Shown here one piece after another: positions 44,546-53,058 of a stretch of 64,000 nucleotides of DNA. Numbering within the stretch: position 1 is the first letter of the stretch; each line of letters opens with the position of its first letter. The translations under genes and the position numbers were made by a program. Origin of the DNA: Clostridia bacterium (GTDB lineage: Bacteria > Bacillota > Clostridia > Acetivibrionales > DSM-2933); the NCBI GenBank assembly GCA_026416815.1, contig JAOAEJ010000017.1:1-64000 (forward strand). The letters are read 5' to 3'. The notes under the pieces are model-generated. The model was not told the origin of the DNA, did no database searches, and was given only the letters and a program-made list of their open reading frames with translations.

Positions 44546-44573
44546 ATATCGGTTCTTTTTCGGCTAGACTTAA
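44546..44573 (-). promoter_or_regulatory. Candidate sigma-D (sigma-28) promoter of the flhO operon
   Basis: On the minus strand TTAAGTCT (44566-44573) and ACCGATAT (44546-44553) are 12 nt apart. This resembles the flagellar consensus TAAA-N15-GCCGATAA. It lies 40 nt before the flhO start. Confidence 0.6.
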
Positions 44574-44787
44574 CAAAAAAATTTTACCATTATCTCTGCC
44601 GTATTTGAACCTAGTTTTCCAGTTACGACTTGCCTAAGAGATCAAGCTGCTTTTTTATTTGGTTATTTATGGGCTATATAGATATTTATTAAATTTATTT
44701 TTTCAATTGGATTTGGTATGCTTATAGGGGGCATCAGTAAGTATATATCTTTCACTTTAGATATTTCACTGTTGAGTTAAAAAAATT

Positions 44788-44903
44788 TTGCCACCACCCC
44801 TGCCCCTCCTCGAAGGAGGGAAGTTTTTGTTTTGCGGCGAAGCCGCAAGCAGGAGGGCTACGTCCCCTGCGCCCCCATTTTTAAGTTTTATAGTAAACTA
44901 TCT
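44788..44903 (+). repeat. Hairpin repeat family 2, GC-rich copy upstream of the PD-(D/E)XK-like gene
   Basis: Perfect stems are ccctcct/aggaggg (44804-44820) and ttgcggc/gccgcaa (44832-44848), then caggagg/cccctg, followed by ttttaagttttatagtaaactatc. An open frame runs through it into the next gene from a TTG at 44788, but this is an artefact. It ends 22 nt before the gene start. Confidence 0.85.
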
Positions 44904-44925
44904 ATATAGATTCATGAGGTGGAAT

Positions 44926-45669
44926 ATGAAGAATACATCAGAAAAGTTAAAGGAGACTGATTTATATAAACCAGTTTACAGCTACCTGACCGCGCAGGGG
45001 TATACCGTCCGGAGTGAAGTAAAAAACTGCGATATTACAGCTATAAAAGGAGAAGAATTAGTTGTCGTAGAACTTAAGTGCAGTATGAACCTGACGCTCC
45101 TTATACAGGCAACCCAGCGTCAGAAGGCTGCCGACTCGGTCTATGTGGCTATTCCCAAGCCCAAACGCGGTATGCGTAGTACAAATTGGAAACATACCTG
45201 TCATCTGTTAAGGCGTCTTGAATTGGGACTTATAGTGGTATCTCCGGGCAAAGGAAAGTCCGGCGTTGAGGTAGTATTTCACCCATCGCCCTTTGACCAG
45301 GCTAAAAGCAGGCAGCAATCAAAGCACACAAGGAATTCTATCATCCGTGAAATGTCTGCCCGCTACGGTGATTTTAATGAAGGGGGAAGCACTGGGCGCA
45401 AAATTATGACAGCCTACAGGGAAAACTCCATTTATATCGCTTGCTGTCTTGAAAAACTAGGGCCTCTTTCTCCACGAAAGTTAAGAGAGTTGGGTACAGG
45501 GGATAAAACTCCATCTATACTGTCAAAGAATTTTTACCGATGGTTCGAACGCCTCGGGCGCGGTATTTATACATTGAGCCCTAAAGGGCTAAACTGCTTC
45601 CAAGAATATCCTGAGCTTGCACAGCACTACCGCTGCGAAGTTGAGAAAAAGCTATCGGCAAACAATTAG
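44926..45669 (+). CDS. PD-(D/E)XK nuclease-like protein, DUF2161 type
   Basis: The protein of 247 residues (ATG 44926, with GAGGTGG upstream) has an N-terminal restriction-endonuclease-like core: VRSEVKNCDITAIKGEELVVVELKC, whose CDI aspartate and ExK (ELK) residues fit the PD-(D/E)XK pattern. The remainder shows QATQRQKAADSVYVAIPK and, near the C-terminus, a helical region. The family DUF2161 has no known function. It is a singleton on the plus strand, inserted between flhO and mbl, which are neighbours in related genomes. A GC-rich hairpin repeat lies immediately upstream, so acquisition or rearrangement is likely. A restriction or mobile-element role is open. Confidence 0.8.
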   Translation: MKNTSEKLKETDLYKPVYSYLTAQGYTVRSEVKNCDITAIKGEELVVVELKCSMNLTLLIQATQRQKAADSVYVAIPKPKRGMRSTNWKHTCHLLRRLELGLIVVSPGKGKSGVEVVFHPSPFDQAKSRQQSKHTRNSIIREMSARYGDFNEGGSTGRKIMTAYRENSIYIACCLEKLGPLSPRKLRELGTGDKTPSILSKNFYRWFERLGRGIYTLSPKGLNCFQEYPELAQHYRCEVEKKLSANN

Positions 45670-45706
45670 ATATGTGCGCTTAAAATCATTGGCGGCACAT
45701 AGAATT

Positions 45707-45742
45707 AAAGGGGTATGTACTTTAATCGTACACCCCCTCTTT
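45707..45742. terminator. Bidirectional terminator between convergent genes
   Basis: A stem around aggggtatgtac and gtacacccccts (arms 45707-45720 and 45728-45742) with short T/A runs on both sides separates the nuclease-like gene from mbl. Confidence 0.7.
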
Positions 45743-45747
45743 ATCAT

Positions 45748-46785
45748 TTATAATCTTTTTATACCTCTGCTTTCAGCAATAGCACTTGCTTCTATTGCTT
45801 CAATGTTATCTAATGCTTTCCCTGTACCAAGAGCTACGCACGAAATTGCATCGTCAGCAATGATTACGTTTATGCCCGTCTTTTCCTGTATAAGCTTGTC
45901 CAAACCATAAATAAGGCTTCCACCACCGGTCATAACGATTCCCCTGTCGCTTATATCAGCTGCAAGTTCCGGAGGAGTTCTTTCAAGTACCGAGTGTACT
46001 GCCTCCACTACACTTGAAACAGTCTCTTCCAATGCGTCCATGATTTCGGTTGAGGTGATTGTTATGGTTTTTGGGAGTCCGGAAATAAGGTTTCTTCCCC
46101 TTATATCCATTGTTATCTCCTGTACTCGCGGATAAACAGCTCCAACATTTATTTTCAGTTCTTCTGCAGTACGTTCCCCAATCATTATATTATGCTTTTT
46201 ACGCATATATCTCACTATGGCTTCGTCAAACTTGTCTCCTGCAACTTTAATGGAAGTACTCACAACCGTCCCACCAAGGGATATTACTGCTATATCGGTA
46301 GTACCGCCTCCCATGTCTACTACCATGCTGCCACATGCTTTGGCAATGTCTATGCCTGCACCGATAGCTGCTGCTATTGGTTCCTCTATGAGATAGGTTT
46401 TTCTTGCCCCGGCTTGCATGGCAGCGTCTATTACCGCTCTCTTTTCAACTTCGGTAACTCCGCTTGGGACACACACCATTATTCTTGGCTTGAATAACTT
46501 GAATCCCCTGCTTCCACATACTTTATTTATAAAATATTTAAGCATTCTTTCGGTAACATCATAATCGGAGATTACACCTTCTCTTAACGGCCTTATTGCA
46601 ACTATATTACCCGGAGTTCTTCCTAGCATTCTCCTGGCTTCCTCACCTACCGCAAGCAGTTTATTGGTGTTTTTATCTATAGCTACAACCGAAGGCTCCC
46701 TAAGTACTATACCTTTACCTTTTATATATACAAGCACAGTTGCTGTACCGAGATCTATACCGATATCTTGTCCAAAACCAAACAA
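45748..46785 (-). CDS. mbl: Rod-shape protein of the MreB family, Mbl type
   Basis: The 345-residue protein starts MFGFGQDIGIDLGTATVLVY (TTG start at 46785, AAAGGA 9 nt upstream), with the actin-like phosphate motifs DLGTAT, VDMGGGTTDIAVISLGG and MTGGGSLIYGLDKL. The GTATVLV variant and the position next to spoIIID identify it as Mbl rather than the main MreB. It polymerises at the membrane and guides cell wall synthesis along the cylinder. The frame is open up to 46803, but this start has no properly spaced ribosome site. It lies just before the nuclease-like gene on the opposite strand. Confidence 0.93.
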   Translation of the reverse strand: MFGFGQDIGIDLGTATVLVYIKGKGIVLREPSVVAIDKNTNKLLAVGEEARRMLGRTPGNIVAIRPLREGVISDYDVTERMLKYFINKVCGSRGFKLFKPRIMVCVPSGVTEVEKRAVIDAAMQAGARKTYLIEEPIAAAIGAGIDIAKACGSMVVDMGGGTTDIAVISLGGTVVSTSIKVAGDKFDEAIVRYMRKKHNIMIGERTAEELKINVGAVYPRVQEITMDIRGRNLISGLPKTITITSTEIMDALEETVSSVVEAVHSVLERTPPELAADISDRGIVMTGGGSLIYGLDKLIQEKTGINVIIADDAISCVALGTGKALDNIEAIEASAIAESRGIKRL

Positions 46786-47041
46786 AACACATCTTCCTTT
46801 CAACCGACTGCAAAATATACTGAACAGCCGCCTCTAAATTCAAACTAAATACAAAACAAGTCCCTAATTATTTTACTCTATATATAAATTGCTATCTTTT
46901 CTTGATTAAAACGGGTTATTTAGGGTAAACAAAATTAAATACCATAATAATATTATCATATTATCTAAAGAATGCAATATTTTTGTATATTTAGGCAGTG
47001 CTAAACTACAGAGTTAATGGATATTTGAATTAATCACTTAA

Positions 47042-47066
47042 AAAAAGCCGGTTTTATTCGGCTTTT
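47042..47066 (-). terminator. Terminator of spoIIID
   Basis: A short GC-rich stem (aaaaagccg/cggctttt) overlaps the last bases of the spoIIID reading frame and is followed by seven T on the minus strand. Confidence 0.85.
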
Positions 47067-47328
47067 ATACACTTATTTTATTATTTGTTTGATATTTTTC
47101 CTTGGTAGCTTTCCCACCCCTTATATGCCTTTCTGCTTTATTTTCTTCTAGCACTGTCCTTACCTCTTCTACCATACCGGGATTTATTTGTTTTAGTCTC
47201 TCCGTTACATCCTTGTGTACCGTACTTTTGCTAATACCAAATTTTTTAGCTGCTGCCCTTACTGTGGTCTTTTTCTCAATTATATACCTTGCCAGTTCAA
47301 TTACTCTTTCTTCTATATACCCCTTCAA
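47065..47328 (-). CDS. spoIIID: Sporulation transcriptional regulator SpoIIID
   Basis: The 87-residue protein matches SpoIIID throughout: MKGYIEERVIELARYIIEKK, then the helix-turn-helix TVRAAAKKFGISKSTVHKDVTERL and the C-terminal basic tail RHIRGGKATKEKY. It is a mother-cell DNA-binding protein that acts with sigma-E genes in sporulation. Its position directly before mbl is conserved in Bacillus. Its presence indicates a spore former. Confidence 0.97.
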   Translation of the reverse strand: MKGYIEERVIELARYIIEKKTTVRAAAKKFGISKSTVHKDVTERLKQINPGMVEEVRTVLEENKAERHIRGGKATKEKYQTNNKISV

Positions 47329-47786
47329 TTATATTGCCCCCCTCTACTAAATCAAAGTAATTGTGAAAGTTGAATCCGTTAGCACAAGGTAACCCATGAA
47401 TTTCTGGGTATAGTCATACGTATGTTTCCCCGACATCTTCATGTAATTTCACCTCAAAAAGAGCCATATCTTAAGCTGCTTTTCAGACTTCAAGCCTTAT
47501 TTTATTGAGTGTAGCTTTGATGTATTTAAATTCCTCTATTATGTAGTTTTGGGATTATGGCAGATAGTCGGTACTCTGCATAACAGTTAACTAAGCTTTT
47601 TATAAGAATTCTTTATAAATATGCGACTGTTTATAAAAGATTGCTTTCCCTTAGTAGTGCTCTGTGCCAGCTTTCTAATGTATATATATGCCTCCATAGT
47701 CCAGCTTATGATTAGCAGTTGATGAATTGTTTTAAATATAAATAAACGAATGCATTTTTGATGTGTTTAAAGTCTTGAAGCGCAAC
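47329..47786 (-). other. Intergenic region upstream of spoIIID
   Basis: This gap of about 460 nt lies between spoIIID and spoIIQ. It must hold the spoIIID promoter: CATACGTA on the minus strand (about 47420) resembles a sigma-E -10 box, but I cannot place a convincing -35. No long open frame with a ribosome site, no RNA gene and no repeat family was recognised. Confidence 0.4.
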
Positions 47787-47836
47787 AAAAAAAGAAGGAT
47801 AGGTATGTATGTTATTTTTCCTGATCCTTCTTTTTT
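47787..47836 (-). terminator. Terminator of spoIIQ
   Basis: Arms at 47787-47800 and 47824-47836 pair over 13 bases (aagaaggat core) and are followed by T7 on the minus strand, 14 nt after the spoIIQ stop. Confidence 0.88.
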
Positions 47837-47850
47837 GAATATTCAATTAT

Positions 47851-48717
47851 TTATTTCTTAGGTAGATAAGCTGACGGGTCTACAGGTTCACCATTTTTCC
47901 ATACCTCAAAATGGAGGTGTGGCTGCTCTGATGACTCAAAGCTGGCGGTATTACCTATGCTGCCTATTATATCTCCCTGTTTTATTTTTTGGTTTGCACT
48001 CACTACTTCATCACTGGCAAGGTTTCCGTATACTGTCTTCAAGCCGTTTTGGTGATCCACTACTACAAGAATTCCCCACCTTGGGTCATTTTTAACTTCA
48101 CTGACAACGCCAGCAGATGTAGCCTTTACTACAGTCCCTCTCTCAGCTGCTATATCAACTCCGCTGTGTGTGCGCCATTCTTCCAACGTTTTGGAGTATA
48201 CCAGCTTATCTTTTGCATAGCCGAATGAAACCTGCCCGAAAACCGGGATTATAAATTTCTGACTTGCAGCTGCACTAGTGGCTTTAGCAGAAGTCTTATC
48301 TGTTGAGGTTGTGTTTTTGCCGGTTGTACTCTTATTGCTGTTAGGGTTATTAGTACTGTTACTGTTATTACCCTTATTGCTGTTATTAGTGTTTTTGCCT
48401 GCATCTTTGTAGCTATTCTGTGTCTTTGTCTGGGTTTGATTCTGGACTGTCACACTTGGAGCCGAGTTCATTGATGATTGCATTGTGGCCTTATCCTGAC
48501 CACTTATAGCACTTGCCTCACCAATATCTTCGGGAATTATATTCTGTGCGTCGAGGTTATTAGTGTTTGGTGAGGTAATGTTATGGGTGGTTACATATAC
48601 TGTTGTAGCACCTATAATAAGCAGGCAAAGCACCAAAACAACATAGAACCCTCTTTTATCCAAAAACTCTACCAGCCTCTTCTTTACCATTTTGTTTTCT
48701 TGAAATAACTTTTTCAT
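47851..48717 (-). CDS. spoIIQ: SpoIIQ-like M23-family peptidase
   Basis: The 288-residue protein (ATG 48717) has a membrane helix near residues 25-43, a low-complexity Asn/Ser/Thr-rich linker (about 85-153) and a C-terminal M23 peptidase domain. The zinc residues are present: H184 and D188 in THSGVD, H267 and H269 in PHLHFE. Bacillus SpoIIQ lacks part of this site, so this protein is expected to be an active endopeptidase as in other clostridia. It forms part of the channel complex of the engulfing forespore. The next gene upstream is spoIID, giving both halves of the engulfment machinery. The longer frame (48738) would place the start inside the ribosome site. Confidence 0.9.
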   Translation of the reverse strand: MKKLFQENKMVKKRLVEFLDKRGFYVVLVLCLLIIGATTVYVTTHNITSPNTNNLDAQNIIPEDIGEASAISGQDKATMQSSMNSAPSVTVQNQTQTKTQNSYKDAGKNTNNSNKGNNSNSTNNPNSNKSTTGKNTTSTDKTSAKATSAAASQKFIIPVFGQVSFGYAKDKLVYSKTLEEWRTHSGVDIAAERGTVVKATSAGVVSEVKNDPRWGILVVVDHQNGLKTVYGNLASDEVVSANQKIKQGDIIGSIGNTASFESSEQPHLHFEVWKNGEPVDPSAYLPKK

Positions 48718-48789
48718 ATTCTCAATTTCCACCTCCATATATTATTGTTACCGCACATGGCAACAATATACATGGTAGACAAAAATATT

Positions 48790-49797
48790 TTACTTTTCCT
48801 TTTTGGTATTAATGGTTCCCAGCTTCACCCCAGAATAGTAGTATTTTAATATCTCCTCATAGGTCGCCTCATTTTTCGCCAGATGGTTAGAGCCCCACTG
48901 GCTCATACCAACCCCGTGTCCGTTACCTATGGTTGTTATGTTGATTTTACCCTTGTCTCCCTCTTCTATTTTGAAGTTGGCAGACCTTAAGGAAAATATC
49001 CTTCTGATATCAGTCCCCTTTAGTGTAATATTTCCTATCTTTATGTTTTTTACCCTTCCGCCCTCGGTGTAGTCTACTACTTTTATTTGTTCAAGAATGT
49101 CCTTTTCCTTTATTTTTGAATCCTTATATTCATTTTCAAGCTTACTGATGAATTCTTCTACTGTTATTGTTTTGGTTACCTTATACTCTGAACTTGCATC
49201 CTCACCTTTACTCGGAACACTTTTTAAATAAGGGGAACCTGTCCCTGCCCATACTTCCTCAGCATTTTCCGTCCTCCCCCCGCTATTTGAATGAAAAAGC
49301 GGGTTTATTACCTTACCGTCATATGTTATTACTATGTTTCGAGTCTCTGCTACGGATTTTTCGATTTTCTTCCAGTTCTTCAGTCCTGAAAAAAAGCTCC
49401 ATTTCTTCATTGCCTTTTCTTTACTTATCCATGCTTGGCAGTGAGCGGGATCGGTACAAATATCTGCTCCATTATGCAAATCCTCTTTAGGCTTGTATAG
49501 TTTCATCATTCTTCCCACGGCATAGGTTCTTGCAGCCACAGCTTGGGCTTTTAGAGCCTCCAGCTCAAAATCCGCAGGCATTTCTGCTACAACAACTCCT
49601 TTTATATACTCTTCCAGATACATTTCTTCTACCTTGTCCTCATTGTGCGTATATACCTTAATCTTTATTGCCTTTTCTTCTCCAGGTAAGGTATAGTCCT
49701 CTTCCGGCAGGCTTGAACTGCAGCCCTTTACAATAATAAGCGGCATTATTATTACTACTACTAGCATTAAACATGTATAGTACATTAATTTTCTCAT
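48790..49797 (-). CDS. spoIID: Stage II sporulation protein D, lytic transglycosylase
   Basis: The 335-residue protein has an N-terminal membrane anchor (residues 7-25) and the SpoIID domain: YLEEYIKGVVVAEMPADFE with catalytic E72, AVAARTYA, and SNSGGRTENAEEVW. The zinc ligands H108, C114 and C120 in LHNGADICTDPAHCQ have the same spacing as those described for Clostridioides difficile SpoIID. It degrades denuded peptidoglycan for engulfment. A NGHGVGMSQWG block near the C-terminus is also typical. It lies between murA and spoIIQ as in Bacillus. Confidence 0.96.
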   Translation of the reverse strand: MRKLMYYTCLMLVVVIIMPLIIVKGCSSSLPEEDYTLPGEEKAIKIKVYTHNEDKVEEMYLEEYIKGVVVAEMPADFELEALKAQAVAARTYAVGRMMKLYKPKEDLHNGADICTDPAHCQAWISKEKAMKKWSFFSGLKNWKKIEKSVAETRNIVITYDGKVINPLFHSNSGGRTENAEEVWAGTGSPYLKSVPSKGEDASSEYKVTKTITVEEFISKLENEYKDSKIKEKDILEQIKVVDYTEGGRVKNIKIGNITLKGTDIRRIFSLRSANFKIEEGDKGKINITTIGNGHGVGMSQWGSNHLAKNEATYEEILKYYYSGVKLGTINTKKEK

Positions 49798-49921
49798 TTT
49801 GACCTCTGTTTTTCTGTTTGGATTATTTATTTTATGACTTGCATTGTAGGCTTTGTAAATCTCTTTCTTAATATATATTCATAGATATCCGAATTATGTT
49901 TTGCAAAATCGGCATGCATAC

Positions 49922-49960
49922 AAAAAGGGTGAAACAGTTTTGAGCCGTTTCACCCTTTTT
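49922..49960 (-). terminator. Terminator of murA
   Basis: A 14-bp perfect stem (aaaaagggtgaaac) with an 11-nt loop and T5 tail lies 20 nt after the murA stop, separating it from spoIID. Confidence 0.92.
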
Positions 49961-49980
49961 ATAGTATTTCGTTATTAAGT

Positions 49981-51249
49981 TTATTCTTCGTCTTCCAGCC
50001 TTGAAATTTTAGCACCCAATCCACTCAGTTTCTGAGTTATATTTGCATATCCCCGTTCTATGTGTTCAATATCTCTTATTTCAGTAGTACCTTCTGCTGC
50101 AAGTCCGGCAAGTATTAATGAAGCGCCTGCCCTGAGGTCGGTTGCCCTTACTTTTGCTCCCATTAATTTGGGGTTGCCTTCTATAATTGCACTGCGTCCT
50201 TCAATTTTAATATTTGCTCCCATTCTTTTGAGTTCACTTACATGCATAAACCTGTTTTCAAATATTGTTTCAATAACTACGCTTGTTCCCTCTGCCCTAC
50301 ACATTAACGATGTCATTTGAGCTTGCATATCTGTGGGGAACCCTGGGTATGGATGGGTTTTGATGTCTACTGCCTTCAGTCCCTCCCCGGCTACAACCCG
50401 TATGGCAGATAATTCTTCCGCCACTTCTACGCCAGCTTCCCTTAGTTTTGCACTTACAGGCTTGAGATGGTCGGGGACCACATTCTCAATAAGAACATCC
50501 CCGCCGGTAATCGCCGCTGCTACCATAAATGTTCCAGCTTCAATTCTATCGGGTATCACCGCATGGGTTGCTCCTTTTAGTCTTTCCACGCCGGTTATTC
50601 TTATTGTATCAGTACCGGCACCTTTCACATCTGCTCCCATAGTAGTGAGATACGTTGCCAAATCTACTATTTCAGGTTCAATAGCAGCGTTTTCAATTAT
50701 CGTTTGTCCATCTGCGAGCGCTGCTGCCATCATAATATTTTCAGTGGCACCGACGCTAGGGAAATCCAAGTATATTTTACTCCCTTTTAATCTCCCGTTT
50801 ATCTTTGCCTCTATATATCCATGTTCTTGCGTTATTTCTGCCCCCATCGCCGCAAACCCTTTTAAATGAAGGTCCACAGGCCTTGTTCCTATCGCGCACC
50901 CTCCAGGCAGCGATATCCTTGCTATTCCTGTCTTAGCCAATAGCGGTCCCATAACCAGAAAGGAAGCTCTCATTTTATTTACAAGCTCATAGGGTGCAGT
51001 AGTATTTGTTATACTATTACAGGCTATACTCATTCTGCTTTGGTCTGCACAAACTTCTACATTAGCTCCCAGTGATTTTAATAAATCACACATTATTTTT
51101 ACATCATTCAAGTACGGAGCTTCTTCAATATTGCTTTGTCCATCTGCCAATAATGCTGCAGCAATAATGGGCAGTACCGAATTTTTGGCACCGCTTACTC
51201 TTACACTTCCTTTTAACGGAGTTCCTTCAGATATCAATAATCTGGGCAC
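49981..51249 (-). CDS. murA: UDP-N-acetylglucosamine 1-carboxyvinyltransferase
   Basis: The 422-residue protein (GTG 51249, AAAGGA 9 nt upstream) has the EPSP-synthase-like two-domain fold with [20 protein letters not shown], the catalytic loop [14 protein letters not shown] including the fosfomycin-target cysteine, and [19 protein letters not shown]. It catalyses the first committed step of peptidoglycan synthesis, transferring enolpyruvate to UDP-GlcNAc. The frame continues upstream to 51378, adding 43 residues not typical of the family, so I reject that start. The gene is followed by spoIID, as in Bacillus subtilis, where this copy is murAA. Confidence 0.95.
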   Translation of the reverse strand: MPRLLISEGTPLKGSVRVSGAKNSVLPIIAAALLADGQSNIEEAPYLNDVKIMCDLLKSLGANVEVCADQSRMSIACNSITNTTAPYELVNKMRASFLVMGPLLAKTGIARISLPGGCAIGTRPVDLHLKGFAAMGAEITQEHGYIEAKINGRLKGSKIYLDFPSVGATENIMMAAALADGQTIIENAAIEPEIVDLATYLTTMGADVKGAGTDTIRITGVERLKGATHAVIPDRIEAGTFMVAAAITGGDVLIENVVPDHLKPVSAKLREAGVEVAEELSAIRVVAGEGLKAVDIKTHPYPGFPTDMQAQMTSLMCRAEGTSVVIETIFENRFMHVSELKRMGANIKIEGRSAIIEGNPKLMGAKVRATDLRAGASLILAGLAAEGTTEIRDIEHIERGYANITQKLSGLGAKISRLEDEE

Positions 51250-51520
51250 TTGAATTCTTCCTTTCGTTTGTATGCTATATTTATCTTTTGTATCAGTGTA
51301 TGGGAACACACCCTCACCAATATGCCTACCTGAGCAGTTAACCAGATTCCCCTTTAATTTATAAACTCTTACTCCCATACTATTGCACCAATTCTCAGCA
51401 GCGCTTATTACTTTTCTCTTCTATACAAGTCATTTTTATCTACTGCTGCGAGTCATCTGTGTCTAAACGAAAGCGATAAGGAGCTAAATAATATTTTATT
51501 TGATTTTAATTTTTATTCGT

Positions 51521-51600
51521 TTATTTGGCCGCAGTGCAGCCAGCAGGTGGGATACCGCCACCTGGATCGTTAATTTTCACTTTTATAGTAAACTACCTAT
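51521..51600 (+). repeat. Hairpin repeat family 2, third large copy
   Basis: It shows ttatttggccgcagtgcagcc, then a perfect stem caggtgg/ccacctg (51544-51564) and ttttcacttttatagtaaactac. It lies between ywmB and murA in a 455-nt gap that otherwise holds only the murA promoter region; nothing else was recognised there. Confidence 0.8.
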
Positions 51601-51705
51601 AATATAGTATTGCATTTACAAAACAAAAATTACTTTTTCCCAACATACAACTATATGCAAACTTAAACTATTATGTATTGCTCAACTTAAGCCAAATTAT
51701 TTTTA

Positions 51706-52467
51706 CTAGTATTCTGTAGTTATGACAGGAGTTGCAACCCATATGTATGTTTTATCCTCATAGGAGTTGTACCTTATTGCAAGGTTTAGGTTTACCTTAT
51801 TCCCTTTTACTTCTATAGAGTCTTCTATAAAAGGGGAATAGGCAGATACACTAATAAGATTCTTGTCCCTTATACCCTCTACTTTTTTTGCTTCCACACC
51901 TTCAAATATACGCCTACATATATTGTTAAGTTCCTGGTAGTTGAGCTGCCCATTATAGTTGCCTGTTATACAGGAGTTTACTTTGGGAGTTATTCTGTAT
52001 TTATCAAATACACTTAAAACCTTTTGCTTTATTTCCTCCAGATTTGGTTGTGGTAAATCCTCTGTAACACTAACAGATATAAATCTTTCTGCAGGATTGC
52101 CGTTAGTATCTAACTGTGCACTTATGTTAACCAACAATTTATCGTTGGTTATTCCCTTCAATTGTATTTTCTCAGTTATGTCGTTTTTAATTGTCTCATT
52201 TGTAAATGAGTTATCCCTGATAATATTCAAACTACTTGCAAAATCTTCAACCAGCGGCTTTACCTTTTCTATGCTTGTACATTCTTCTCCAAGCTCACCC
52301 CAGAAATATATTTCACTATTTATTATTTTTGCCCCTGAAAAACTAAAGGATTTCAACAGGGTAGTTTCCGGAGAATCTATTTTGTAGTTTAACTTTTGAT
52401 ACAAAACTAAAGAAACGGTAATAAAAACTATTAATATAGGTAAAACTACTTTAAGATTTTTTTTCAT
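51706..52467 (-). CDS. ywmB: YwmB family protein
   Basis: The 253-residue protein has an N-terminal signal anchor (residues 6-22) and the YwmB (PF08680) domain: FSFSGAKIINSEIYFWGEL, ISVSVTEDLPQPN and INLRYNSYEDKTYIWVATP-type end (here NLAIRYNSYEDKTYIWVATP in part). The function is unknown; in Bacillus subtilis it sits directly upstream of murAA and spoIID, the same order as here. It is probably membrane anchored and extracytoplasmic. Confidence 0.88.
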   Translation of the reverse strand: MKKNLKVVLPILIVFITVSLVLYQKLNYKIDSPETTLLKSFSFSGAKIINSEIYFWGELGEECTSIEKVKPLVEDFASSLNIIRDNSFTNETIKNDITEKIQLKGITNDKLLVNISAQLDTNGNPAERFISVSVTEDLPQPNLEEIKQKVLSVFDKYRITPKVNSCITGNYNGQLNYQELNNICRRIFEGVEAKKVEGIRDKNLISVSAYSPFIEDSIEVKGNKVNLNLAIRYNSYEDKTYIWVATPVITTEY

Positions 52468-53058
52468 GTATATCCCCCTTTTTCTTGTTTTCCCCGAGCT
52501 TTTTTGCTCTGTTTACTAAAATTATTGCCTCTTTAATACTGGGATATACATGCAATGTTTCTTAAGCAAGGTATATTGCTCTTAAAACATTATTTTTTTC
52601 TTCTATAGTTTTGTAACTGTAAATATAGTAAAAATTGATTAGTACTACTTTGTTATTTACCTTAATTATGGCAAATTTCAAGTTTAATTTGCGATGAAGA
52701 AATAATCAACAACGTTTTTAGGTTGTTGTTTCTTCATTATAAATTCCAAAATGGCAAAGTAGTATTAAGCTACTTCATAAAATGTGTTAATTCAATTAGT
52801 TATATATTCCTTTTGCTTGCTAAAAACAAATTTAACAAAAGCTATAAATACACGAATAGTTCTTTATCGCCTCTCTTTGCTGTAATCCTATATTGGATAT
52901 TAGGATTTTTATAGATTTAGTTACCTATTATAGATTTTATGTGAACTTTTCTTTTTTAAAACACCACCCCCTAACAAGGATTAAGAGCCATCTTTTAAGA
53001 TACCATTCAACCTTTATATTAATTTTACTACTTTTCTTATTAACTTTTCTATGGGTAT
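52468..53058. other. Long AT-rich intergenic region between ywmB and the SLH gene
   Basis: This 591-nt gap holds the family 3 repeat (52643-52768) and otherwise AT-rich DNA. Open frames of about 60 codons on the plus strand have no ribosome site and overlap the repeat, so they are not called. Confidence 0.5.
52643..52768. repeat. Hairpin repeat family 3, full-size member
   Basis: Terminal inverted repeats (tactactttg-type at 52643 and caaagtagta-type at 52756-52766) enclose two inner hairpins, gcaaatt/aatttgc (52671-52692) and a longer stem around atgaagaaa, aacaac/gttgtt and tttcttcat. The ends and the gatgaagaaat core match the 49-bp element at 7405-7453. The size and structure resemble a non-autonomous miniature element. 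Confidence 0.75.

Noticed and set aside
44788-44925. 46-codon N-terminal extension of the nuclease-like gene
   Set aside because: It is translated hairpin repeat (many prolines and arginines), and a proper ribosome site precedes the ATG at 44926.
48226-48480. Asn/Ser/Thr-rich stretch in spoIIQ as a tandem repeat or mobile insertion
   Set aside because: It is a low-complexity linker, common between the membrane helix and the peptidase domain; no exact repeat unit.
51250-51378. 43-residue N-terminal extension of MurA
   Set aside because: Not typical of the family; AAAGGA is correctly placed for the GTG at 51249.
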